64,000 bases of DNA. It comes from Paramecium tetraurelia (Eukaryota > Ciliophora > Oligohymenophorea > Peniculida > Parameciidae). The DNA lies in contig NW_001799634.1 of assembly GCF_000165425.1 (NCBI RefSeq), forward strand, positions 63,328 to 127,327, given 5' to 3'. The notes beneath the pieces are model-generated. The model was not told the DNA's origin. It saw only the letters and a program-made list of their open reading frames with translations, and did not search any database. The position numbers and the translations under genes are program-made. Of this stretch, positions 12,572 to 23,481 are shown one piece after another (the first letter of the stretch is position 1; the number at the start of each line of letters is the position of its first letter).

Positions 12572-13414
12572 TGACTATATCTTCAATGTAGAAGTGGTTA
12601 GTTTAAACAATAATCCAAATAATTATTAAGCCTGCTATTTACTTACAGATAAGGGAACACTAATAAGAGATAAAGAATCATTGTAAAATAATCTAACAGT
12701 AAATAATGGCTCAATAATTAAAGTCTGTCATAGTAAAAAGTATCCTAGGAAAATATAATTTACAATAGACAACAATTTAAAAGTATGTTTTATCTCTATT
12801 AATCAACGATAGAATAAGTCTGAAAAATTCTATTTCTTAATCTAAATTCATAATAATTATTAAAAATGTGGAGGTTAAATTACTTTCTAATCCAAAAAAA
12901 TATTTCAAAGAACAAAAGGTTTAATTTATACATAATCAATAGAATTGAATGATTGCTATATATATCATTTTAAATATCTTCATATTCTGCATTAAAAAAA
13001 TGAATTGTTGGTAATGAGGTTTTCCTAAATGAGAAAATATTATTTTTCAAGAGTCTTAAATTAAATTAAATTAAATTTATTTACATATTTTATATAAACT
13101 AAATCATTATTACTGTGAACAATAACTGGGGAGCTCAAAGAACATACTTGAAAGGTATGAATATTAAATAATTTACTAATCGAAAAAAATTAAATTAAAT
13201 GGATAAAAATTATCAATTATTTTAGAATCTAAAATAATTTTAAATTATTCAACTAACTAATTTATTGATGCATATCAGAACATCATTTGATAAATGCATA
13301 TATTACATTGATCCTATACAAAAAGGCGTGTGTTTCAATAAGGGTTCCTCTCATTTTAATAATGTAAACTATAACAAATTCTAAAATAAATTATCAAAAT
13401 TTAGATATATCTGA
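12540..13414 (+). CDS. Unknown protein with ubiquitin-like N-terminus
   Basis: About 283 residues with a 23-nt intron near 13010, which restores frame and gives an exact codon count. The first 70 residues have the strand pattern of a beta-grasp fold: FNVEVVSLNN, then KGTLIRDKESLQNNLTVNNG and SIIKVCHSK, comparable to the end of ubiquitin-like domains (L-x-D-x-x-L-x-x-x-x-I-x-x-G-S-x-I). The rest is Lys/Asn/Gln-rich with no recognised domain. The next plus-strand gene (13620) may be a relative. The C-terminal 60 bases overlap a minus-strand ORF, so one of the two ends is probably misplaced. Confidence 0.45.
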
Positions 13415-13569
13415 ATTTTTAAGAGACTCAATAGCCATTCAATAGCTACGAATGGATCTTTTCTATTAAATGATTTTGCCAACAAATTTGCAATGTTTAA
13501 ATTTTGCTCATCAGAAAATTCTTCATAATTTATTTGTAAATTTACAATACTAGATGAAATATAGGACAT
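13351..13569 (-). CDS. Small unrecognised ORF
   Basis: 72 codons on the minus strand, starting MSYISSSIVNLQINYEEFSDEQ. Composition is protein-like, but no family was recognised and its 3' end overlaps the plus-strand gene ending at 13414. It may be a short gene with an unrecognised intron or a chance ORF. Confidence 0.3.
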
Positions 13570-13619
13570 TTTTGAATCTAATTATTATTTTTACTTGATG
13601 AAAATGAAGTTGAAACATA

Positions 13620-14133
13620 ATGAAGGGAATTGAGATTAACATTTTATAAACTGATGATTCTGAATGAAAAGTCACAGATATCAAATAATTTTTCAGTAAA
13701 AAGAATTACTATATTAAGATCGATATATTTGAAGTTGAATTAATATCGTTTCAATTTAAAATCTATGTATCCCACACTGTAATTTGTTTTGTCTTATTAT
13801 TAACTTACCTATTGAAATTTAATGATATTATTAATAAGTAAATAATAGTTCAAACAATAGGTATTTTGAATAAAATGAATAAAGTTAAATAATTCATATT
13901 GAGTTTTTTATTAAGTAATTGTAAAGTTTGGAGGTGTTTTGTAATTTTGGATTAAAATTAATAATTTGATGCATTTTAAATCTTTTGGAAATAAACTAAA
14001 ATTGGAACAGGATTTACTTTATGTTATTGTAAATACAAATTCAAAAGATGAATCAGATGTTCTGATCCAAAGAGAAAAATTCGTTTTTGGTTCTTCGGAT
14101 ATCTTGAAATATGAGTTTTTTAGTAGTATTTGA
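13620..14133 (+). pseudogene. Possible broken or mis-modelled ubiquitin-like gene
   Basis: Opens MKGIEINILQTDDSE, then meets TGA at 13665, followed in the same frame by KVTDIKQFFSKKN, which continues a ubiquitin-like pattern. A 26-nt GT...AG candidate (GTCACAG...TTTCAG) starts just after the TGA and cannot remove it. Further on, near 13930-14133, a different frame gives KFGGVLQFWIKINNLMHFKS and a polar C-terminus. Either the gene is disrupted, or I have missed introns. It could be a decayed tandem relative of the 12540 gene. Confidence 0.3.
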
Positions 14134-14267
14134 CTTACAAGGTAAATGAAATGCTTAGAATAGGATGTTTAAGTAGATAGATGGCTATAAAAATGTTGTA
14201 TTTGGTTTGATTAATTTATGGTTGATAATGGGAAAAATTCGTTTTTATGTGATTGATAATAAAATAA

Positions 14268-15395
14268 ATGAAATCAATTATTCTGATTGCCCTCATTGCT
14301 GTGGCTTTCACAGCTAGAGTCTAAGAGAGAAACATGGCCAAAGTGTAAGCTGATTTGGCTAAGAGCAATTACGGAAAGGCCTTGCTTCATTTAGTTGAGT
14401 TACACTCAATGGCTGGAGGACCAGTTCAAGAATTGATTGATGCTATTGAAGAACTCATCAACGATTTAGAAGAGGAATTAGAAGAATTAGAATTCAATTT
14501 CTAAGTGAGAACAAACGAACACAATGCCTTGGTTGTTTCATTAGAATAAGACATCTAAGATGCTGTCATTGGTAAAAATACATATTGAATATTTTAGATG
14601 TTAACAATACACAAGATACTTTGGATAACCTTTTGTACCCAAGAAGAGGTTAAATTCAAGACAAGATTGACTCTGTCATTGGATATCAAGAAGACAACAG
14701 AAAGAATTATGATGAGGCTATCTTAGTTAGAGGATAAGAGCATGATGCCTTTGAAGCATAAGTTGCCGAATTGAACGATGCTACAGCTTCAGTTGATGAT
14801 GCTTTGGCCCTCCTTGCTTCACTCACCAACCCATCTTTGTTGTAAATCAGAAGATTCCAAAATACACTTAAGAACATTGAGAGCAAGATCAGATCTAGAT
14901 CCAGAATGGCTCCAATGATCAAGGCTTTGATTAGTTTAGCATCAAATCAAAACTTCTCCAACTAAGACGTATTGAAGAACATCGTTGATGCCCTTAACGA
15001 ATTCAGAAATGCTGTTGTTGATTAAATTAATGACTTGACAGCCTAAGAAGCCCAAGATGTTATTGATCATGAAGCCTACCTTGAATAATTGGATGACGAA
15101 TACCATGAATTCTAAAGACAAATCGACAGAGCTACCGTAGATTTGACTGCCACCAATGGTATCCATTATAAATTAACTATTTATAGAAAAGATCGACTCC
15201 ATGGTTGAATTCAGAGACTAAAGAGCTGCTGATTAAAAGCAATACACAGCCGAATTAGAATTGGAAAATAACACCTATGCTGAAGAAACCGATATCTACA
15301 CCAACACCAAGAATGAATTCACCAGAGAATTGGGAGTCAGTGAGTAAGCTTTGGCTCTTGTTAAGAGTGTCGACTTCTCAAACGTCAAAGTTTGA
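14268..15395 (+). CDS. Trichocyst matrix protein (TMP) precursor
   Basis: 357 residues after two introns (26 and 28 nt near 14573 and 15160). It begins with a signal peptide, MKSIILIALIAVAFTA, consistent with entry to the secretory pathway. The body is acidic, Gln/Leu-rich and heptad-patterned (for example IDAIEELINDLEEELEELE), with few aromatics, typical of the TMP family. In Paramecium these precursors are cleaved in transit and assemble into the crystalline, expandable core of trichocysts, the dense-core exocytotic organelles. Codons ending in C and highly regular Gln TAA use suggest strong expression. TMPs form a large multigene family with near-identical members; I do not assign a subfamily. 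Confidence 0.9.
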
Positions 15396-15572
15396 TAATC
15401 ATCCACATTATTATAAATATCATTTAATTTTAACAGCTATATATATATATATCTATATTAAATTTGATGATGGCAACTAACTTAATATATAATACTATTT
15501 GTAAATTAAATAGGTATATCTAATATTCACATAGATTTTTAAGTGAAATTTAGAAAATTTTAGAAATTGAAT

Positions 15573-15970
15573 TCAAATCTTATCTACAGATTTAAATTTT
15601 TCCCTTTTATTTGAATTATTGAAAATAACAAATACAGGAAAAATCCAAAAATTGTATGTAATTTCAATCTAGTTTTATATTTTTTCATTTTTAGCTTCAA
15701 GAATTAACATTTTAATCTTATGTTCTCTTTGATTTATCATATTCGATAGGAATATAGTTTCTCCTTTTGAAATGATCCTTTTTTAACATAATTGAGATCT
15801 GAAATTTTGAGGACTGAAAAATTATCCCAATTATGTAATTGATAAATTTAATCTCAGTATTGACCAGTTCTTTGAGCGATTGATCAATTATTTATTTTAA
15901 TTACGATGTAGGTTAGAATTGCAATTAGAGTAAATTTAATCAATTAAAAAATAATAAAATAATATTTCAT
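15573..15970 (-). CDS. Small protein with N-terminal hydrophobic segment
   Basis: About 120 residues if a 35-nt intron near 15875-15910 is removed. The start MKYYFIIFQLIKFTLIAIL looks like a signal peptide or anchor; the rest is Gln/Lys-rich. The intron is longer than most here and the evidence is composition only, so a chance ORF is possible. The rest of the interval 15396-16064 shows nothing else. Confidence 0.35.
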
Positions 15971-16064
15971 TTCAGATACGTAATAATGAAAATAGTAACT
16001 ATTATGATTTGCTTATAAAATGGCAACAATTTCGAATGATAATCATTAAAAATTATTAATATAC

Positions 16065-17051
16065 ATGTTAACCTTTCAATTACAATATCAACTTTTATTT
16101 GGTGATGCAATATATATTTCTGGTGATTCTGACTATTTTGGCAGATGGTCTTTGAATCAAGCTAAACGAATGCAATGGAATCAGGTAAGCCAAATCTCTT
16201 AAATAGGGACATCTTTGGACCATCGAAATCCCCATCCATGACTTCCAATACAAATATTTTGCCTCTACTTTCAACCAACCAACCAATGTCGAATGGGAGT
16301 TTGGCCCCAATCGTCTCATGAGAACAACGGAATCCTCACGTATTCAATATTTAAATTTTAAAGACATAGTTGACATATGGAATCACAGAAAGGTGATGTT
16401 CCAATGCTACAACCCTCAGAAGTATCCCATGCTTATTTCTGGATCCACCTTGGATCTTGGCAATAATATTAAGCGAGTACACATGAAGTAAAAATAAGAT
16501 ATATCCTATAAAAAAATAATTGCCAATGTTATTGAGGATAAAGTGATTCATTATCAATTCCACGTCAAAACGAAAAAACACTATTCAAGTTCTATAATGA
16601 GTTTATATTTGGATACTGCAGCGTTGCAAAACTCCAACCTCAGCTTTTCATACAAAAACTACATCGTAGCTTCTTGTGAAGGAATTGAAACCATTACAAA
16701 ATCAATCTATCAATTGGATAGTCATATTTGTTACGGTTATGTTCCTAATGATAAAACAGATTTTAATTTGCTTAAGGATTATAATGTCCACACAATAGTC
16801 GAATTCTCAAGTTAAGTTGACTAACCAACCTATTCTGTTAAATTTGGAGACTTTAATTATCACACTGTCAATTTTCGTTCAAATATGAATGAAAATTACA
16901 TTTCAAGACTTTGTTCCTTCATTCAATTATTAATTACCAAATATCAAGTATTTATCAACTTAATTAATAGGTCATTTATGTGTGTAATAATTCACTTTCT
17001 CATGTGAGAAAGTATCTCTAAGTTTACAAAAGTTTAGGGATATCGAAATGA
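16065..17051 (+). CDS. Laforin-like CBM20 plus dual-specificity-phosphatase-fold protein, catalytically degenerate
   Basis: 313 residues after introns of 22 and 23 nt. Residues 1-100 match a CBM20 starch-binding module: QLLFGDAIYISGDSDYFGRW, LWTIEIPIHDFQYKYFAS and VEWEFGPNRLM carry the expected aromatic glucan-binding positions. Residues about 215-313 follow a dual-specificity phosphatase: SHICYGYVPND, LLKDYNVHTIVEF, FGDFNYHTVNF, then VIYVCNNSLSHVRKYL where an active enzyme has HCxxGxxR. The nucleophile Cys is kept, but the preceding His is Val, the loop glycine is gone and the catalytic Arg aligns with His; no catalytic Asp is evident. The protein ends soon after. CBM20 plus phosphatase is the laforin architecture, which dephosphorylates glycogen or storage glucan; ciliates are known to have laforin. 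I infer a glucan-binding pseudophosphatase. Confidence 0.68.
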
Positions 17052-17212
17052 AGATATTTACTTACTTATTTACGTGTATTTTCTGAACATTTAATTATTT
17101 TTAGTTTTAATTTATTTATACCTAATCACAATTAATCATTTTGATTAAAAATCAGAATACTTATAATTTGTGAAAAATAGTATGATATTATAAAATATGA
17201 AATTATATAATT

Positions 17213-17584
17213 ATGTAAAAATATTAAGAGTAATATGCAAAATAATCTGAAGAAATTTTAGGATTATTTCTGGATATGGCAGAGGAGGGAGAATAACCGA
17301 AAATAATGAGCAGATTGAAAAAAACATTAAAAAAAGCATAAAAGAATGTACATATTGTTGATGATAACAAGTTGGATAGAATGGAAATGGAAAGTATGTC
17401 TGGAGAGTAAAGACTATAGGTTTGGCAATAGCAAAATGATATGCATAAAACCATTATGGAAATTCAAGGATTAAGTTCAGATTCTGATGATGAAGAAGAG
17501 TTCGTTTACAACGGATCAAAGTTTAACCTCATCAACATGATAGTGCTACTTTTAACTATTGTTCTCATCAGTCAATATCCATGA
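17213..17584 (+). CDS. Small tail-anchored membrane protein
   Basis: 123 residues, intronless. The middle is helical and basic to mixed charge (KIMSRLKKTLKKAQKNVHIV), then an acidic DSDDEEEF patch, and the protein ends with a single hydrophobic helix, NLINMIVLLLTIVLISQYP. One C-terminal helix with a polar cytosolic domain is the layout of tail-anchored proteins such as SNAREs, but no SNARE heptad register with a central Gln/Arg is clear. The start is the first in-frame ATG. Function unknown. Confidence 0.6.
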
Positions 17585-17737
17585 CTCAAGATAATATTTA
17601 CTATAATAAATACATTTATTTGGAATCTCAATTTTATTACTATATTTTAAAAAGCCTCATAATAATCAATATATACCATTACATTATAGAAACCAAACTA
17701 AAACCTTAAAATCAAAAAACAATTTTATTTCCAAACT

Positions 17738-18223
17738 TCATTCAGAAGTAAAACCTTCAGTCTCTTATTAGATTTCGTCATTGACAATCTTTAAATGTTT
17801 CTCACTTCCTTCGCTTAATAGATCTTACAAAAAGTAAACCCTAGAATGCAATTCAGTTTATTGAAATAGACTTATTTCTGAATCTTCGAATCGAAAAAAT
17901 TACTGTTCTAAAAAATATTTTTGTTGTGCCTCATTCTATGTCAGAGGTAATTGCTCTTTACAAAGACACAGGTTTCTTAGTAATTAAAATTTTGTGGATT
18001 ATTTGCCTTTATCTATTTGCTTATTGAAGTTTTAAATTCTCTTGGATTAAGAAAAACAATAAAGTTGGTGGAATTCAACTGCATCAATTATACATTAAGC
18101 TAATTTCTTATTCTTATCTTACTCCAAAATTCTTGAAGGATGGAAGTTGAGAAGGTCTCTTAAAATCTGAAACTGTATTTTTTCAACTAAGTAGTTTTCT
18201 TTATCTAATATTTTGGTTTTCAT
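17738..18223 (-). CDS. Unrecognised soluble protein
   Basis: 161 residues in one uninterrupted minus-strand frame, beginning MKTKILDKENYLVEKIQFQ. It is helical, charged and rich in Gln coded by TAA, TAG and CAA, with several Cys near LRNLCLCKEQL. No family recognised. Mixed use of all Gln codons and an even charge pattern favour a real gene over a chance ORF. Its 3' end faces the 3' end of the tail-anchored gene, 153 bp away. Confidence 0.5.
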
Positions 18224-18649
18224 TATTTTTCTTTATCGTTGGCTGATATAGTCTTTTTGGAATACTTGGAGGTATGAATTCAAATGGGTTAAACTATTTA
18301 CCGAATTGAATTTTTGTATAAAATTATCTCAAATTTTGTTTTTTCGAATACTAAGATTTCACACAAATATAAAGTAAAAAATAAATAAATATTTTCATTT
18401 GATAACATTCTTATGAAAAATACAGATGCTCTTATAAACTAATTTCTAACACTAAGCACCTAATGATAATTTAAATAGTCTTTGTGATCCATTCATTAAT
18501 TTTCTTATTTGAATGGTTTTTCTTTATATAAAATTAATATATGGGAAATTTAGAACAATAAATGTGGTAAGTATAAATAAGAGGTATTCTTAATCTTCAT
18601 TTTTGGATTGAGACTTAAATTAAACAGTTTAAATCATTTTATAATATTA
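18224..18649. other. Divergent intergenic region
   Basis: About 425 bases between two divergent start codons; presumably holds promoters for both. An ATG at 18541 is followed by only nine codons before an apparent splice-like GTAAGT, so I did not use it as the kinase start. Confidence 0.4.
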
Positions 18650-19748
18650 ATGACACGACATTCTTAGATTATCAACACCCACAAAACCATATCCTCAGTT
18701 GATGATCTTCCAGGTTTAAGTATACATGAGAAGCTATTTAAAGGAGGATATGGTACAATATTCAAGGGTGTGGATCACACTACAAAATAAGAAATTGCTA
18801 TCAAATATTCTAAGTTTGACTTATCTAATGAATACAAAATTATGAAAAAGTTATCACATATACCAGGAATTCCTAAAGCATACTCTTTAGGAGAATAAAG
18901 CAAATCTACATATTTAAGCATGGAATATTTAAATTCAGATCTGCATACTCTAAGGGCTAAACTGAAATAACTCTCTTTAAGAAGCATCTGCTGTATTGCC
19001 ATCAAAGTACTCGAAATATTGAAAGAAGTTCATGCTTTAAATATTGTACATAGAGATATCAAGCCTACAAATCTAATGATAAAATCACTTGAAGGTGTTT
19101 AATATTGTAATGATTCTTAGATTCATAAATATATCTGATTGATTTTGGGATAGCTAAGGAAGCTGACTAATTTGTGTATACTGAAGAAGTGGAAGGCACT
19201 CTGCTCTACGATCCTCTTTAGGTGCATAGAAGATAACCCTACAGATTCATTGACGATATTGAAATGCTTGCATACACCCTTGTATTTCTGTATAAAGGTA
19301 AAATAGCGTTGATCATAGGTCACCTACCGTGGATGAAATTTCCAAACAACATACTTTACAACGAGGAGGTGATGAGACATAAGGAATCCTATCTGAGTTC
19401 TAAAACCATGAGCAGACTTCCTTTTGCTGAACTCTTTGGGTACATCAAGTGGAATCAAAATGTTAATAGACCAGATCATGATTTTTTGATTTCATTATTT
19501 AAGAAGATCTTGGCAGACAATAAAATGCTGGAGAACTACCTGTATGATTGGGTTGAAAATATCACTCCTCTTACATCTTCTAAAACAAAGACAACTATCA
19601 GTATATTCAATTACTTTTGTGATGAGAATGAACATAGTTAAACAGGTACATGTAATCATTATGGAATGTAGACTTATCTGATGATGAAGAAAGCCAAGTT
19701 GTTTTTACGTTGACAAAATAGGTTTACAAATTCTTTTAAAAGGAATGA
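18650..19748 (+). CDS. Casein kinase 1-type protein kinase
   Basis: 341 residues after three introns (26, 21 and 26 nt). Kinase landmarks in order: nucleotide loop KLFKGGYGTIFKG, lysine in EIAIKYSK, IPGIPKAYSLGEQ, catalytic loop VHRDIKPTNLM, IDFGIAKEA, and HLPWMKF after the second intron, matching the L-PWQ region of CK1. HRD, DFG and the VAIK-like lysine are all present, so it should be active. IPGIPK and the arrangement of the C-lobe favour the CK1 group, which phosphorylates acidic or primed sites. The short C-terminal tail is acidic (DLSDDEESQ). Paramecium has many CK1-like genes; the exact role is not inferable. Confidence 0.88.
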
Positions 19749-19867
19749 CATAATTTGAATATATATTTTAGTAATTTTATAAAAGATAGAAGGTGATCAT
19801 AATGTTAATTCTTATTGAGATTAACATGTTCTGAAAGATTAAATTTAATATTAATATATTTTTTTAA

Positions 19868-22304
19868 ATGAGCAACTACAAAAAATCCATTGTGAAATGT
19901 AATTTAAATAACTAATTAAAAGTTCTTAGGTCGATTGATCTGTTTGGATAAAATATTCTTCTCAATCTCAACGGCGAAGATTAGTATAAAACTGGGTGCG
20001 GAGGGATGATGACTTTATTCATTTTGGCAATCGTTGTGTTATTCTTTTAATCCAACATATAAGATTTCGTCAACAAAGTCAATATTCAAAGCGAATCCAA
20101 TCAAGTCTTTGAAGATCAGCCAGATTAAATATAAATTAATGATACAAACTTCATGTTTGCAGTAGCTATAGAATAAACGAATTTCAATTCTAATCCATTT
20201 TTCAACATCACCATGTCCACAAGGTATTCCCTCTTAATAAACTAGACGTTACGAACGCTTAGGCGATGGATCACTATCGAAGGAAGAGTCCCTAATGGAT
20301 CTTGTTCCATGCACAGTCGAGAGATTCCAATAGATTTTTAATCAGTTTGGATAAAATTTTACTCAGCAATATAATGAGATTGGTTTAGACTCTTGGCTGT
20401 GTCCATAGTATTTAACGCCATTATAATTAGACTGAATTACTCATTCACCCTAAAGGGAAGGTACTCTAATAAGTTTTTTGATTTCCTGAAAATAACTGTT
20501 AGCCAATGTAGCAACTCCTCCCAGACAAATTCCTTTTATACATGGTAACCTAATTGTGCATCTGAAGAAGCTGTTTCTCAATGGCTCATGCAACAGAGAT
20601 AATATCGAGTTAAGATGTATAAATTACAATTAGTTCAGATATATTACAAACCAAATGATCAGCCCACAAAAGGGAGATGATTATGTTTAATCCTTTTTAG
20701 ATGATGAATTATTTTTCTCTTTCATCCCCTAAGTCATTGGTAAGGAAGTCGACATATTCTTTACTAAATATCTTATGCAAACCGATAATAATCTCCTTCC
20801 AACTGGCAGTGAATTTGATACAACAGAGATGTTTGCCAAAGAATAAGGAGACTATCGAGATTAAAACAGTTATGCTAGTGATACTTATGCAACAATCTAT
20901 CTCAGAAGATCCCCTTACACTACCTACATATCGAGATCGTATTAAAAATTGGATAAGATGCTCTCAATTTTAGGAGGATTTGCTAATATTGTAATTGTTG
21001 TTTTCGGGTTCTTTGTTGGCATGTATAATAAACAATTATGTAATCTATAATTTGATTTCCATTTAGATTTAATTGAATTGGCAAATCAAATTTATGACTT
21101 TAATTTTGGGTAGGAATATCATGAGAAATTTGAAAGGGAAAAATTGGCCTAAGACATTACATATCTAAAGTCACAACCTATGATTTTAAGTAGATGTAGT
21201 CCTATTTCATCAATGAATCCTGGAAATAGTTCTTTAGGTAAGAATTATAGAATGTCGATTCGATAAACTTTCTCTTAGAAATTGGACTACATTTAAGGAG
21301 TTAAGGCTAATAAGGATGAATCATGCAAGATGATTATCGGTAGTCATTGGCAGCCGATGGGAGACAAGGATGTTGAATGGCAAAGTGCAGATGCTGCTGA
21401 TGCCTACAATCATCATTAGGTAGATGTCTCTGACATCATAAAAGAAAATGCAAAGAATTATTAAGAGGATCCAAGAATTTCTAAAGATTAGACTGAATAG
21501 GATCGGAAGAAATCCTGCAAAGAAATCCGTTAAAAAATAGTTTAGAAAATCGGAAATCATAATAGAAAGGAATATCTGACGAAGCAAATTTAAGCCATGC
21601 TTGATCGCAGTAAACCTATTGTCTTTACAATTAAATTTTTACTACATTAATTGTTTTGTGGAAAGTTCTTTTAGGATTAAAATTCAATTTTGTTAAATAA
21701 AGCTATGTATCAAATTAAATTAAAAATAGAAAGAAAATCAACTCAGATATTGACATATGTGTATTGATAGACAAAGTGAATGAAATCGAATTGATTAAAG
21801 AACTATTATTGAATAAAGATCAATAGATTTTGTTTAACTTTGCTCCTAAAGAAGTGATTACAATTGATAATGAGTACCATTAACATTAGCCTCCTGGTAG
21901 AAGGGAAAATAAGTATTTTATTGAATCTAAATCTCTATAGAAGAGCATTCACGAAGACTCTTGGAGTTCAATTTGGAGATGTAGCCAAAATGATGTTAGA
22001 TAAAAAGTTTAAGAAAGGGCAGTTTGTCACTCCTGGAATGCAAATATATTATAAGCTTTATTCAGCGTATGAGAAGGTTGCGTTATCAAATGAAAAGAAC
22101 AATCGGTTCAACTAAGTTTTGATTGAAAAACTTGGCCAAGAGGTTAAAGATGTTTTTGACATATCCAATTATATTCAAGGCGATAAGACTAATAAGCATA
22201 TAGAAAAACTAAGAAAAAAGAAAAATAATCCTTAGGAAGAAGAGTAGCCAATTGGATTAACAAGTATGGATTACAGAGATATTAATTAATCTATGATTAA
22301 ATGA
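19868..22304 (+). CDS. Two-membrane-span ciliate protein, copy A
   Basis: Layout: short cytosolic N-terminus, first membrane helix (GGMMTLFILAIVVLFFQ) preceded by FGQNILLNLNGEDQYKTG, a Cys-containing extracytosolic domain of about 250 residues (WLCPQ, QCSN, NCAS), a conserved IYLRRSPYTTYI motif, a second helix (GGFANIVIVVFGFFVG), then a cytosolic tail containing LANQIYDF and, late, ICVLIDKVNEIELIKELLL. Several introns are needed, for example near 21036. It is homologous over its whole length to the minus-strand gene at 25551-27723. The family looks ciliate-specific; I do not know its function. A two-span topology with a large loop resembles some channel subunits, but that is speculative. It ends 5 bp from the convergent DJ-1 gene. 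Confidence 0.72.
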
Positions 22305-22309
22305 AATTC

Positions 22310-22891
22310 TCATTTATGTGTTATTGTTACTCCCAAGAGTTTAACAAACTCTCTAAAGGCATTTGCATGTCCTGGCCAAGCTGGAGATGTTACAATATTG
22401 CCATCGACAACGACTTCGTCATATCCAACCTTCTCATAGACACCGCCTTGTTTTGTCACTTCAAATTTGCAAGCAGGATAACATGTCAATTTTTTGCCTT
22501 CTAGTCCTCCTACTGCTGTCAATAATTGTATTCCATGACAGACAGCTACTATTGGTTTCTTCTCTTTAAGGAAGTGTTCCACAACTACTAATACTTCATC
22601 ATGTAATCTCAAATATTCAGGAGCCCTTCCTCCTGGTAAAACCAGTCCTGCATATTGGCTTGGATCTTGAGGGAAATCAGCATTGATTGTGAAGTCATGT
22701 CCTCTAGATTCCATATAAGTCTAATCTCCATCTCTAAAATCATGAACAGCTGTCTTAACTTTATCTTATTTCTTTTTCTATGGGCAAACAGCGTCGACCT
22801 AAAATCCTAAAAGAGTTAAAGCTTAAAAGGGGAAATAAATTTCCAAGTCCTCTCCATAGTCTCCGACAATCATAAGAATTTTAGAATTCAT
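22310..22891 (-). CDS. DJ-1/PfpI-family protein
   Basis: 193 residues, intronless. The Rossmann-like start MNSKILMIVGDYGEDLE, the loop LVLPGGRAPEYLR, and the nucleophile elbow VAVCHGIQLLTAVGG with Cys-His-Gly are typical of the DJ-1/PfpI superfamily, as is ACKFEVTKQGGVY and the C-terminal SPAWPGHANAFREFVKLLG. The Glu in GDYGEDLE occupies the usual position next to the reactive Cys. Members act as glyoxalases, amidases or stress chaperones in the cytosol; the closest visual match is the longer, plant or archaeal PfpI-like type rather than human DJ-1. All catalytic elements appear intact. Confidence 0.9.
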
Positions 22892-23481
22892 CTATGTTAA
22901 TATTTAATTTTAATGAAAATATTTATCTTTATAATGATATATATTTCAAGATATGAAACCTTATATTAAATCAATAATTTAATATTTCATATTATTTAGA
23001 CTAGTCTCTATGTTTGAATTACAAATTATTACAACTTAATTTAGGAATAAAATTCTCAAAGTATTAATTAATGGATTATTAATTTGGCTCTATATATTTT
23101 CAACCAATAATAAAAATATCAAAATATACTGATATTCACTATTCCTAGTGAAGTTTTATAAAAACCTATTAATAATGATTAAAAAGCCAATGAAATTAAT
23201 ATAAGACTATTATAAATTATATTATTATAAATAATTTAATTGCATTAAATATTATTTGTATCTATTAATTTATTTAAATATCTCACAAGACACTTTATTT
23301 GAATAGAGTTTCGCTTTTATTTTTTCTTAAATTTAATTAAATTTAGAATTTATCAAAATGTTTCAAGAATGAATATTGTTTTTATTAATTTATAGCAGCT
23401 ATTAGAAAAGATATTATATTCTAACTCTTAAGCGATGACTAAAAGAACATTTATTTAATTATTATTCTTTGAAATGAAAAG
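22892..23481. other. AT-rich interval, nothing recognised
   Basis: About 590 bases of very AT-rich sequence between the DJ-1 start and the 3' end of the next minus-strand gene. No persuasive ORF, RNA gene or repeat seen. Confidence 0.5.

Noticed and set aside
22892..23481. Retained internal eliminated sequence (IES)
   Set aside because: No pair of TA-bounded TAYAGYNR-like ends interrupting a gene could be shown; AT-richness alone is not evidence.
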